NCBI GenBank assembly: GCA_030630315.1
Contig: DAOVNI010000027.1
Coordinates: 1-10,083, forward strand
Origin: Phycisphaerae bacterium
GTDB taxonomy: Bacteria > Planctomycetota > Phycisphaerae > Sedimentisphaerales > Anaerobacaceae
Direction of reading: 5' to 3'
Length of the DNA stretch: 10,083 bases
Shown here: piece by piece, positions 1-6,036 of the stretch
Layout: every line of letters starts with the position of its first letter
How positions within the stretch are numbered: position 1 is the stretch's first letter
Position numbers and translations under genes: made by a program
Notes under the pieces: generated by a model
What the model was told of the DNA's origin: nothing
Seen by the model: the letters and a program-made list of their open reading frames with translations, nothing else
Database searches by the model: none

Positions 1-1505
1 AAGAGCATCGCTGCCCCGACACAGTCGGCGATTCTGTACCTGTCAGCAAATAGCTTTATATTCGGAGCATAAACAACCAGGCGTTCATACCGGCTCTCGA
101 GACGGGCAATCACATCCTTTATGTTTGTTACCTCCGTCTCCCCACCCCCTTTGTTAAAATTACTCGCCGCCCATACCCAGAGATTGTTAATACAGGTTGC
201 AATTGCTTCTCCTCGCACTCTGTTACTGCGCTCCACACTGTCAATGTCAAAAACCTTTGATATGGCACCCCTTTTCAAATCGAGGTCTATCAGCAAACAC
301 TTTTGGTTCCTCTGTGCCAGATGCACCGCGACGTTTACAGGTATCGTTACCGGAAGCTCTTCGACACTCTCAGCGGCCATCAATATCGTCTTAGTAGGGG
401 CGGTTCGCAAACCGCCCCTACTTTCGATTAACTCCGCGATTGCCTCGTAATAATCACTATCTTTAATTTCTTCCCAAACCCACAAGCTCAAATCATTTTT
501 TTCGTCTTCGTTTCCGATAGATTGAGATTCATCGACCCATTCGAGGTCTTCGGACACTATTTTCTCGGTCTCGATGTTAGCGCTTGCAGCGGGATTTGTA
601 ATTTCAGTTAATTCAGCATCAATATATTCAACCGGCTCGGCCCGGCACTTTGACGGGTCGACGTCCGGCCCGGCACTTTGACGGGCTGCTTGTTCTGTGA
701 GCTCATCATTGGCGTCGGCAGACACAGAGCTTTTTCGGACGAGGTATCCAGAGGCCACGGCAGCAACCAGGGCGGGTATCTGTGTTATTAGACCTGCCCC
801 CACAGCTAAAGTCGCATATGTTTTTATTGATATCCCCGCAGTTGTTCCGCCAACTATTCCCATAGCCATCGAAGCCGCCATATTAACAAAGACAATCACA
901 AGTTCGATAACAGCAGCGCAAACTATAAATCTTGCAGCACCGACCATCGCAACAAAAAACCCGGCCTCACGAGCGATTTTACGCCGTAGGTTAAGGGCCT
1001 GGCTCTCGTTGATAAGCCCGGCGTTAAGGTCGCTGTCGATATTGATTTGCTTGACAGGGACAATATCCGCAGTAAACTCCGTCGCAGCCCGGCTAATATC
1101 CTTGACGGCTTTACAAATAGTTCTGAAGATGACTATTGCCAGCGCGCCAAAGACCAAAATTGCAAATACATAATTGTTCCTGACAACAATACTGCCGAAA
1201 AGACTAATGATGGTGCCGGCATTGCTCTGCGAGAGTATCAGTCGGCTGCAAGCCACGCTCAGGGCTATACGCAACATTGTGGCCAGCACGATTAACAAAG
1301 GGAAACCCTGAACCTGCAAAGCTCCCCGTGCTGAAAAAGTGATTATCAACACTGCCGCCGTTAAAGATACGCTAAATATTAGAAGCACATCGAGAATATG
1401 GGCTGGCAGTGGAAGTAAAAGCCCGGCAATAACTGCAATTACCACTGCTGTGAAAAGGGTTCGGGCACCATTTTGACGTGCCCCGGTTTCTCGAGCATCA
1501 AGCAT
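1..1505 (-). CDS. FlhA-like export-gate protein fused to a degenerate ParA/BY-kinase-like domain (3' end off window)
   Basis: The ORF is open from ATG at 1505 to the left edge: 501 codons and no stop. An AAAGG ribosome site overlaps the flhB stop, 9 bases before the ATG. Residues 15-258 align by eye with the FlhA export-gate domain. They hold about six membrane helices, the ATMLRIALSVACSRLIL segment (73-91), a cytoplasmic loop with VKQINIDSDLNAGLI (151-165), and GAGLITQIPALVAAVASGYL (236-255). Normal FlhA then has two more helices and a large cytoplasmic ring domain; neither follows. Residues 260-350 form an acidic linker. Residues 353-501 resemble SIMIBI P-loop ATPases (BY-kinase, ParA, CpaE): a helix, strand TKTILMAAES, helix NVAVHLAQ, then LLIDLDLKRG (404-413) like the Walker A' motif, and later YERLVVYAPN (473-482) like the Walker B strand. 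The GxxxxGK[ST] loop is absent (SVEELPVT instead) and the Walker B acid is Tyr. It is either a divergent FlhA or a paralogue; ATP binding is unlikely. Confidence 0.8.
   Translation of the reverse strand, partial: MLDARETGARQNGARTLFTAVVIAVIAGLLLPLPAHILDVLLIFSVSLTAAVLIITFSARGALQVQGFPLLIVLATMLRIALSVACSRLILSQSNAGTIISLFGSIVVRNNYVFAILVFGALAIVIFRTICKAVKDISRAATEFTADIVPVKQINIDSDLNAGLINESQALNLRRKIAREAGFFVAMVGAARFIVCAAVIELVIVFVNMAASMAMGIVGGTTAGISIKTYATLAVGAGLITQIPALVAAVASGYLVRKSSVSADANDELTEQAARQSAGPDVDPSKCRAEPVEYIDAELTEITNPAASANIETEKIVSEDLEWVDESQSIGNEDEKNDLSLWVWEEIKDSDYYEAIAELIESRGGLRTAPTKTILMAAESVEELPVTIPVNVAVHLAQRNQKCLLIDLDLKRGAISKVFDIDSVERSNRVRGEAIATCINNLWVWAASNFNKGGGETEVTNIKDVIARLESRYERLVVYAPNIKLFADRYRIADCVGAAML
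393..422. repeat. Perfect inverted repeat inside the flhA-like gene
   Basis: Two perfect 13-base arms, AGTAGGGGCGGTT and AACCGCCCCTACT, flank the 4-base loop CGCA, giving 30 bases or exactly ten codons. Read in the gene it encodes SRGGLRTAPT (residues 362-371), between the first helix and first strand of the P-loop-like domain, where an insertion would be tolerated. It looks like a dispersed palindromic element that landed in frame. It could form a strong hairpin in DNA or mRNA, but it has no T-run and sits mid-gene, so it is not a terminator. Confidence 0.8.
638..685. repeat. Direct repeat of 20 bases in the flhA-like linker
   Basis: CGGCCCGGCACTTTGACGGG occurs at 638-657 and again at 666-685, a period of 28 bases. 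Because 28 is not a multiple of three, the two copies are read in different frames, and together they encode about residues 274-290 of the acidic linker. On the coding strand each copy carries CCCGTCA...GCCGGG, the same ends as the palindrome near the start of fliO, so they may be shortened members of one element family. Confidence 0.7.
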
Positions 1506-1518
1506 CGCTTTTTGCCTT

Positions 1519-2583
1519 TCATTTTTTATGCCGCAGCCGATATATCAAAGCCAGCACCTCTGCTACAGCTATGTACAGCGTCTCCGGTATGGGACCGCCG
1601 AGCTTCACTGTTGAATATATTGTCCTGGCCAATTCCGGTTTTCTTACGATAGGCACCCCGTAAGCCTGTGCGATTTCTTTGATTTTTTCTGCCAGATGAT
1701 CTGCTCCTTTTGCCACCATAATAGGTGCTTCCATCGTCTTGGCCTCGTAACGCAGCGCAACAGCTACGTGTGTTGGGTTGACAAGAACCACGTTGGCCTT
1801 GGGCACTTCCTGCATCATACGCTTCAGCGACATCTCGAACTGCTTCTGTCGGAGCCGCCTTTTGACCTCAGGCGAACCTTCTGTCTGCTTGCGCTCTTCT
1901 TTTACCTCCTGACGCGTCATCTTCAAATCCTTGATGTATTTCCATTTCTGGTAAAAAGTGTCGGCAATTCCTATAATCAGAAGCGCAATGCAAACACGAA
2001 TCATCAGCCCTAATATTATCTTCGCGATAGCTGCAAGTATCTGTAAAGACCAGGCCCATCGAAGGGGCGCAAGCATATCGATCCTGTCGCGAAGGTACAG
2101 CCAGACGATGATTGTGACAAAAAACAGTTTTACTATGGATGTTAAAAGGTGTACCGCAGACCTGGCATTTACCAGCTTTTGTAACCCTGCTATTGGGTTT
2201 ACCAGATTAAATCTCAATTTTATAGCTCCCAGCGTGAAATTAAAGCCGCTGATAGCAACGTTGGTCACAATAGACCCCGCACAAAGTGCTGCAAGAATAG
2301 GCCAGATAACAAGTACCGAATCGGTAATCTTTGCGTTGAAAAAGCTTATAAACGTCTTGCTGTTGGCAAAAATTGCGTTTTGGCACGACATCCCTTGCCT
2401 TATTTGCATAATGAACCATTGCATCATCCTTGGTGCCAATAAAGTTACTATTGTTACCAGCACCAGAATTGACACAGCCGACATCAGTTCGAGGCTCTGC
2501 GGAACCTGCCCTTGCTCTCGGGCTTTGCTCAGTTTTCTCGATGACGGCTGTTCTGTCTTTTCAGCGGCTGGTTTGTCTGCCAT
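1519..2583 (-). CDS. flhB: Flagellar export switch protein FlhB
   Basis: FlhB is the inner-membrane component that closes around the FliPQR gate and switches the export apparatus from rod/hook to filament substrates after self-cleavage. The product is 354 residues, normal for the family. A hydrophilic N-terminus (SSRKLSKAREQGQVPQS, 14-30) is followed by four hydrophobic segments (about 34-60, 88-115, 145-165, 183-209), a charged linker (212-250) and the cleavage domain with NPTH at 269-272, inside VVLVNPTHVAVALRYE. I chose ATG at 2583 because it gives the usual MAD..EKTEQPS start and has AGG 8 bases upstream; a TTG two codons earlier (2589) is possible but too close to that site. A 56-base gap separates it from fliR, and the flhA-like gene follows after 13 bases. 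Confidence 0.96.
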   Translation of the reverse strand: MADKPAAEKTEQPSSRKLSKAREQGQVPQSLELMSAVSILVLVTIVTLLAPRMMQWFIMQIRQGMSCQNAIFANSKTFISFFNAKITDSVLVIWPILAALCAGSIVTNVAISGFNFTLGAIKLRFNLVNPIAGLQKLVNARSAVHLLTSIVKLFFVTIIVWLYLRDRIDMLAPLRWAWSLQILAAIAKIILGLMIRVCIALLIIGIADTFYQKWKYIKDLKMTRQEVKEERKQTEGSPEVKRRLRQKQFEMSLKRMMQEVPKANVVLVNPTHVAVALRYEAKTMEAPIMVAKGADHLAEKIKEIAQAYGVPIVRKPELARTIYSTVKLGGPIPETLYIAVAEVLALIYRLRHKK

Positions 2584-2645
2584 ACTCAATACCTATCATA
2601 TTAGCGGAGAGAGAAAGAAAACTATACGATGAGTGCTATCCGCTG

Positions 2646-3398
2646 TTAAAGGGGCAGCAGTTTGCCCATCCAATCAGCGAATTCAGCCACAAATCCGTTA
2701 ATAAATGGCACAAATATCGCTGCCATTAACAATCCCAGGCCCACACGCAGTGGCAAACTGATAAATAGGATGTTCATTTCCGGAACTATCCGTGCTAACA
2801 CCGCTAACGCAACCATCAACACCAGAAACGCTGCCAATATCGGAGCGGACAATCTCAAGCCGGCCATTAACAATGTTGAGCCGGCTTTAATTATTCCGCT
2901 GGCCAAAACGGCCATCGTCGGGATATTGCCGGCCGGAAACGCTTCGTAACTTCGCGAGATAATTAACAAAAACATGTGGTGACCATTAGCGCTCAAAAAC
3001 AGCAGTATAAATATCGTCTCCAGAAGCATACCCAGTGGCTGAGCTTGCTCGCCGGTCAATGGGTCCAAAATCTGGGCCATAGCTAAACCCATCTGACGTT
3101 CGATAATACGCCCGCTGAATTTAACCGTAGCAAATACAAGATAAACAATTAGTCCCAGAGCCAATCCATAGGTGGCCTCATTGACCAGCAGCAATATCGC
3201 TTCCAATAAAGAAACCTCTCTGGGCTCGATAGCCGAAGGCGTTATCATCGAAAAGAAAATCGTCACCAGCACGGTTATTGCAACCTTAATCCTGATAGGA
3301 ATGCTTTTCCAGCCAAAGACGGGAAGCACTATAAAAAATGCCGAAATTCTTGTCAGAACCATCATAAAACCGAGCAGCTTTTCGATCATCAGTTCCAT
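2646..3398 (-). CDS. fliR: Flagellar export gate protein FliR
   Basis: FliR is a subunit of the FliP5-FliQ4-FliR1 gate in the inner membrane at the centre of the basal body. The 250-residue product has the expected length and about six hydrophobic segments. Family-typical stretches are FMMVLTRISAFFIVLPVFG near the N-terminus, ERQMGLAMAQILDPLTG with the conserved DP in the middle, and IVPEMNILFISLPLRVGLGL towards the C-terminus. The ATG at 3398 begins 3 bases after the fliQ stop, so the two are probably translationally coupled; no clear ribosome site is visible. A second in-frame ATG three codons on (3389) cannot be excluded. It lies between fliQ and flhB in the classical P-Q-R-flhB order. Confidence 0.96.
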   Translation of the reverse strand: MELMIEKLLGFMMVLTRISAFFIVLPVFGWKSIPIRIKVAITVLVTIFFSMITPSAIEPREVSLLEAILLLVNEATYGLALGLIVYLVFATVKFSGRIIERQMGLAMAQILDPLTGEQAQPLGMLLETIFILLFLSANGHHMFLLIISRSYEAFPAGNIPTMAVLASGIIKAGSTLLMAGLRLSAPILAAFLVLMVALAVLARIVPEMNILFISLPLRVGLGLLMAAIFVPFINGFVAEFADWMGKLLPL

Positions 3399-3401
3399 AA
3401 A

Positions 3402-3671
3402 TCAGTGCCCGATATTCTGAATATGGCCAAAAATTTCGGTGAAAAATCCAAGTATCACCTGGAGTGTCCGGCCACCGAAAAGGATTGTCACGACACTTAT
3501 AGCCAGAAGCTTGGGTACTATCGTTAAGCTCATATCCCGGACGGAAGTAACAGCCTGAAACAATGTTACCGTTACCCCTACTATCATACAGGTCAGCAAA
3601 ATCGGAGCGGCTACAACCAGAGCTGTTTCGAGAGTATGTCGGCCCAGATAAAGGGCAAAACTACTATCCAT
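3402..3671 (-). CDS. fliQ: Flagellar export gate protein FliQ
   Basis: FliQ is the small two-helix subunit wrapped around FliP/FliR in the export gate. The product has 89 residues, the standard length. It has two hydrophobic hairpin segments (about 15-40 and 51-78) joined by the family loop LFQAVTSVRDMSLTIVPKLL, where usual FliQ has Q-x-x-E-x-[TS]-L and this one has Asp for Glu. The ATG at 3671 is preceded by a GGGGA-type ribosome site. A 28-base gap follows the fliP stop, and fliR begins 3 bases after the FliQ stop. Confidence 0.95.
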   Translation of the reverse strand: MDSSFALYLGRHTLETALVVAAPILLTCMIVGVTVTLFQAVTSVRDMSLTIVPKLLAISVVTILFGGRTLQVILGFFTEIFGHIQNIGH

Positions 3672-3699
3672 ACGCTAAATCCCCAAAAAACTTAATGCT

Positions 3700-4539
3700 T
3701 CATTTGAAACCCAGGCTGAGACTCTTCGCCAGCAACCCCCACCCGTCGACAAGAATGAATAATATCAGCTTGAAAGGCAGCGAAATCATCACAGGCGGCA
3801 GCAGCATCATACCCGCACTAAGCAAGATACTTGCAATAACTATATCCACCAGCAAAAAAGGAATAAACAAAAGACAGCCTATCTCAAACGCCGTCCGGAA
3901 TTCACTGATGATGAATGCAGGAATTACTATGTGCATACCAATATCCATCGGACTTGCGGGCGGCTCTACCTTGGCCATTTGCACAAAAAGGGCCAGGTCA
4001 GTTTCCCGAACCTGACGGAGCATGAATTCCTTGATGCAATCGCCGGCTTTGCCACCCGCCGTTTGAAAATCAATCTCGTCCGCAAGATAAGGCTGGATGG
4101 ACTTATTGTTGATCGCCGAAAATGTGGGAGCCATCGTATATAGCGTCAGAAACAACGCCAAACCTACAATGGCAATGGTAGGTGGTATACTTTGCGTGGT
4201 CAAAGCCCGACGAATAAAAGCCAGGACTATAACTATTCGCGTAAACGATGTCATCATCACCAGAAGACTTGGCAAAATCGACAGGGCGGCAAAGATGATT
4301 ACAAGTTTGACGGGTGTGGACCAATCTTTGCCTTCGGACTCGCTGGTGGTTGCCTTATCTATAAGTGACATCAAATCGCTAATGCTTGGAACCGTCCCCG
4401 CTGCTTCGCTTTTGCGAAGCAAAACGGCGGGGACCAGCTCGCTCGCTGAGGAACTATCGTCAGTCTGGCCAAAAGACAAATCAGCCGGTGCAAAGACAAC
4501 AAACAATAAAAAAAACATTCTAATAAGTTTGCCGGCCAT
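3700..4539 (-). CDS. fliP: Flagellar export gate protein FliP
   Basis: FliP is the main subunit of the export gate through which flagellar proteins cross the inner membrane. From ATG 4539 it has 279 residues: a cleavable-looking signal sequence (about 1-24), a periplasmic linker (25-67), a first membrane hairpin running into MMTSFTRIVIVLAFIRRAL, a periplasmic domain with EFMLRQVRETDLALFVQMA, and the C-terminal gate helices with IPAFIISEFRTAFEIG and SAGMMLLPPVMISLPFKLIL. These are signature stretches of FliP. I prefer ATG 4539 over TTG 4551 because GAGGA (4545-4549) lies 5 bases before it. The fliO stop is 8 bases upstream. The linker contains a palindrome-derived insertion, described separately. 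Confidence 0.96.
   Translation of the reverse strand: MAGKLIRMFFLLFVVFAPADLSFGQTDDSSSASELVPAVLLRKSEAAGTVPSISDLMSLIDKATTSESEGKDWSTPVKLVIIFAALSILPSLLVMMTSFTRIVIVLAFIRRALTTQSIPPTIAIVGLALFLTLYTMAPTFSAINNKSIQPYLADEIDFQTAGGKAGDCIKEFMLRQVRETDLALFVQMAKVEPPASPMDIGMHIVIPAFIISEFRTAFEIGCLLFIPFLLVDIVIASILLSAGMMLLPPVMISLPFKLILFILVDGWGLLAKSLSLGFK
4394..4434. repeat. Interrupted palindrome in the fliP linker
   Basis: Outer arms GTCCCCGC (4394-4401) and GCGGGGAC (4427-4434) enclose an inner hairpin TGCTTCGC/GCGAAGCA (4402-4409, 4414-4421) with a TTTT loop; five bases on one side are unpaired. The 41-base unit is read in frame as residues 36-49 of FliP (VPAVLLRKSEAAGT), between the signal sequence and first membrane helix, a region not conserved in FliP. 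It resembles an inserted palindromic element rather than a terminator, since it lies within an intact reading frame. Confidence 0.75.
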
Positions 4540-4544
4540 TTTTA

Positions 4545-4549
4545 TCCTC
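4545..4549 (-). promoter_or_regulatory. Ribosome binding site that decides the fliP start
   Basis: GAGGA on the minus strand lies 5 bases before the ATG at 4539 and overlaps the fliO stop codon. It supports ATG 4539 over the TTG at 4551, which would include this site in the coding region, and it suggests coupled translation of fliO and fliP. Confidence 0.65.
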
Positions 4550-5078
4550 AATTATTATCTGTCTCTGTCGCTGATAAATCCATTTCCGAATTAAAAACGT
4601 CCCTGTTTTCAAAATCCCCGCTTCCGCGGGGACGAGCTTGCCCCTGCAACGGCAGGGGGCGGGAACCTTCGCATCCGGCTTCGGTTTCAGACAAGGCATC
4701 AGTTACATCAGCCAGCTTCGTAATGTTCTCGCTTGTGCTGCCTATAAGGAGCTGTTGATTACCTATTTTTAGCAGATGTACCATCTTACGCGGTCCGATG
4801 TGGGCCGTTTCGATGACGCGAATCTTTTTGCCGGGCAGGTTGGTAATCCTTGGCAGAAATTTCTTTGAAATGTAAATCACTGCTGCACCCAGGGCAACAA
4901 CGAGCAAAACCGAAAGCATCATTTTAAAGAACATCTCTCGGGCACCAGGGCTGTTGGCCGAGGAGAGGAAAAAATTGGGGTCGTTTGCGAACCCGGCAGT
5001 TTGCCCCAGGCAAACTGACGGGCTGACCAACGCAACCGCCACCAAAAACGCAACGATTTTTTTCTTATATGCCGCCAC
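4548..5078 (-). CDS. fliO: Flagellar export assembly protein FliO
   Basis: FliO is a bitopic membrane protein that helps assemble the FliP ring. The product has 176 residues: an N-terminal signal-like segment (8-25), a membrane helix (about 52-70) and the FliO core KKIRVIETAHIGPRKMVHLL followed by LLIGSTSENITKLADV (84-125). The tail from about 130 is low-complexity and acidic, and part of it is encoded by G+C-rich hairpins. The start is GTG at 5078; an in-frame stop lies about 40 bases upstream and no ATG is available before residue 49, but the ribosome site is weak. Its position directly before fliP is classical. The signal-like segment holds a cysteine (SVCLG, residue 23) and is itself overlapped by a palindrome, so its processing is uncertain. 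A sigma-54-type promoter lies upstream. Confidence 0.88.
   Translation of the reverse strand: MAAYKKKIVAFLVAVALVSPSVCLGQTAGFANDPNFFLSSANSPGAREMFFKMMLSVLLVVALGAAVIYISKKFLPRITNLPGKKIRVIETAHIGPRKMVHLLKIGNQQLLIGSTSENITKLADVTDALSETEAGCEGSRPLPLQGQARPRGSGDFENRDVFNSEMDLSATETDNN
4615..4658. repeat. Two G+C-rich hairpins in the fliO tail
   Basis: TCCCCGC/GCGGGGA (4615-4621 and 4626-4632, loop TTCC) and CCCCTGC/GCAGGGG (4641-4647 and 4652-4658, loop AACG) sit side by side. They encode residues 141-155 of FliO (PLPLQGQARPRGSGD), a proline/arginine/glycine-rich stretch in an otherwise acidic, poorly conserved tail. The reading frame stays open. Pairing could also form between the C-runs and G-runs of the two hairpins. 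Confidence 0.7.
4992..5022. repeat. Imperfect palindrome at the fliO signal region
   Basis: CAGTTTGCC (4997-5005) and GGCAAACTG (5009-5017) pair around the loop CCA. One mismatch beyond them, CCCG and CGGG extend the stem to 4992-5022. It encodes residues 19-29 of FliO (SPSVCLGQTAG), at the expected end of the signal sequence. The CCCGTCA...GCCGGG ends match those of the two shorter copies in the flhA-like linker. Confidence 0.65.
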
Positions 5079-5130
5079 GCTGTAAAATGCACCAAATATA
5101 GTTCCTGGATTCCTTTATGGCTATTTGGTG

Positions 5131-5147
5131 TGCAAATGGCGTGCCGA
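5131..5147 (-). promoter_or_regulatory. Sigma-54 (-24/-12) promoter for fliO and downstream genes
   Basis: The minus strand reads TCGGCACGCCATTTGCA. Against the known RpoN consensus YTGGCACGNNNNTTGCW it differs at one position (C for T before GG), and the invariant GG and GC have the required 10 bases between them. It lies in the only sizeable gap of the window, on the correct strand, and predicts a transcript start near 5120, about 40 bases before the fliO GTG. Sigma-54 control of flagellar genes is well established in several phyla. Its use here is inference. Confidence 0.6.
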
Positions 5148-5286
5148 AACATCAAAATGGGCGTTAATGCTCTGTTAACAGCGATTTTAATGCAGAATTG
5201 ATTGAAGAATCGGGCAAATTGTCGAAAAACTTGACAGATGCACAGAGCCCCCAAATGGCAAAAAACGCGTTTGAGACCCCAAAAAC

Positions 5287-6036
5287 CTAATCGTTTATCC
5301 TCAGCACCGCGATTAATATCTGCGACTGTCCGGAAATCGGGCTGTCCTGCGACACCCAATCGCCTCCCGGCCCCGCCCCCCATGAATAAACAGGCCAGTT
5401 GGCCCTGGAAGGCAGGATATCTTGCAGGAAGTCCGCAACCGCCTGAGCTCGCCTGGCTGAGAGTATCCACTGCTCTTTCTCGCTTGCTTCATCACCGGCT
5501 AAACCAAGCACATAGAGTCTGACGGCCTTGGAATCGGGGTCCTGTTGTAAATCCGAGCAAAATTTGGTTAAAAACCTCTTTGCCGGCTCATTCAAGGTCG
5601 CATCGCCCGCCGCAAAACGAATATTGGTTACTGAAAAATTCGTTCTTTCTGCGACTATTTGTGAACGCATAGTCTTCATAGACCGGCTCACTGCTTGAAA
5701 AGTCTGGCGAACCCTTTCTCCCTTTGCATCTATGGTCCTGCCTCCAGATTGCCTGTCAGGGCTGGTTATGAAATATTTTGGTTTAACATTGCCGAAGTCG
5801 GGCCCTTGCTTTTTGCCGTAAAACATTCCAAGCCCGAGGGTTCTAATCGCTCTAAAAAATGATTCTCGGCTCTCGGTATATCGACCCTTGCCGGGAAATC
5901 CCTCGTCCTGGACACTCGCAAAGCTCAGCAGCGTAATAAAGAACAACATCAGCAGCGTTACCAAAGCCGTGAATGTGACCAGATACGCAGGGGCACTAAG
6001 CCCTTTTTCCTCGACTACTTGGCCCTTATGATTCAA
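5287..6036 (-). CDS. Second MotB-like stator protein lacking the ion-binding aspartate
   Basis: The 249-residue product has a MotB layout. A single N-terminal helix APAYLVTFTALVTLLMLFF (15-33) is followed by a long periplasmic linker and a divergent OmpA/MotB-like domain (about 134-249) with IRFAAGDATLNEPAKRFL, ILSARRAQAVADFL and YSWGAG. In MotB the helix has the form P-x-W-x-x-T-F-x-D, and the Asp binds the driving ion; here that position is Ala24 (codon GCT at 5965-5967). Some peptidoglycan-contact features are also altered (GLAGD for GHTD, GQSQ for NRR). It starts at TTG 6036, overlapping the motB stop by three bases, with GGAG 9 bases upstream and no ATG nearby. Its place after motA-motB suggests a stator partner or regulator, perhaps in a mixed MotB dimer. 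It could also act on its own as a peptidoglycan anchor. Confidence 0.8.
   Translation of the reverse strand: MNHKGQVVEEKGLSAPAYLVTFTALVTLLMLFFITLLSFASVQDEGFPGKGRYTESRESFFRAIRTLGLGMFYGKKQGPDFGNVKPKYFITSPDRQSGGRTIDAKGERVRQTFQAVSRSMKTMRSQIVAERTNFSVTNIRFAAGDATLNEPAKRFLTKFCSDLQQDPDSKAVRLYVLGLAGDEASEKEQWILSARRAQAVADFLQDILPSRANWPVYSWGAGPGGDWVSQDSPISGQSQILIAVLRIND

Noticed and set aside
697..1173. Plus-strand open frame of 158 codons opposite the flhA-like gene
   Set aside because: It lies wholly within a minus-strand frame with clear FlhA homology. Its own composition is Ala/Thr/Ile repeats typical of an antisense shadow, and it has no recognisable domain.
1..1505. Two separate genes (truncated FlhA and an independent ParA-like protein)
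   Set aside because: The frame is continuous from 1505 to the edge with no stop, and I see no internal ribosome site and start that would separate the halves. A sequencing frameshift cannot be excluded, but nothing indicates one.
2590..2645. Possible hairpin AGCGGA/TCCGCT between fliR and flhB
   Set aside because: Six-base arms with a loop of about 30 bases and no T-run; not convincing as a terminator or regulator.
4615..4658. Intrinsic terminator at the end of fliO
   Set aside because: The hairpins are strong, but they lie inside the reading frame, lack a following T-run on the coding strand, and fliP follows immediately, so termination would cut the operon.
5208..5234. Sigma-28-like boxes (TCAAGTTT and CCCGATTC) upstream of fliO
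   Set aside because: The -35-like box is good but the -10-like box matches only about five of eight positions and the spacing is one base long. The nearby sigma-54 site is much better.
4919..5470. Minus-strand open frame of 183 codons across the motB2-fliO gap
   Set aside because: It overlaps the ends of two genes with family similarity in another frame, and its translation has no recognisable motif. It is a chance extension through the gap.
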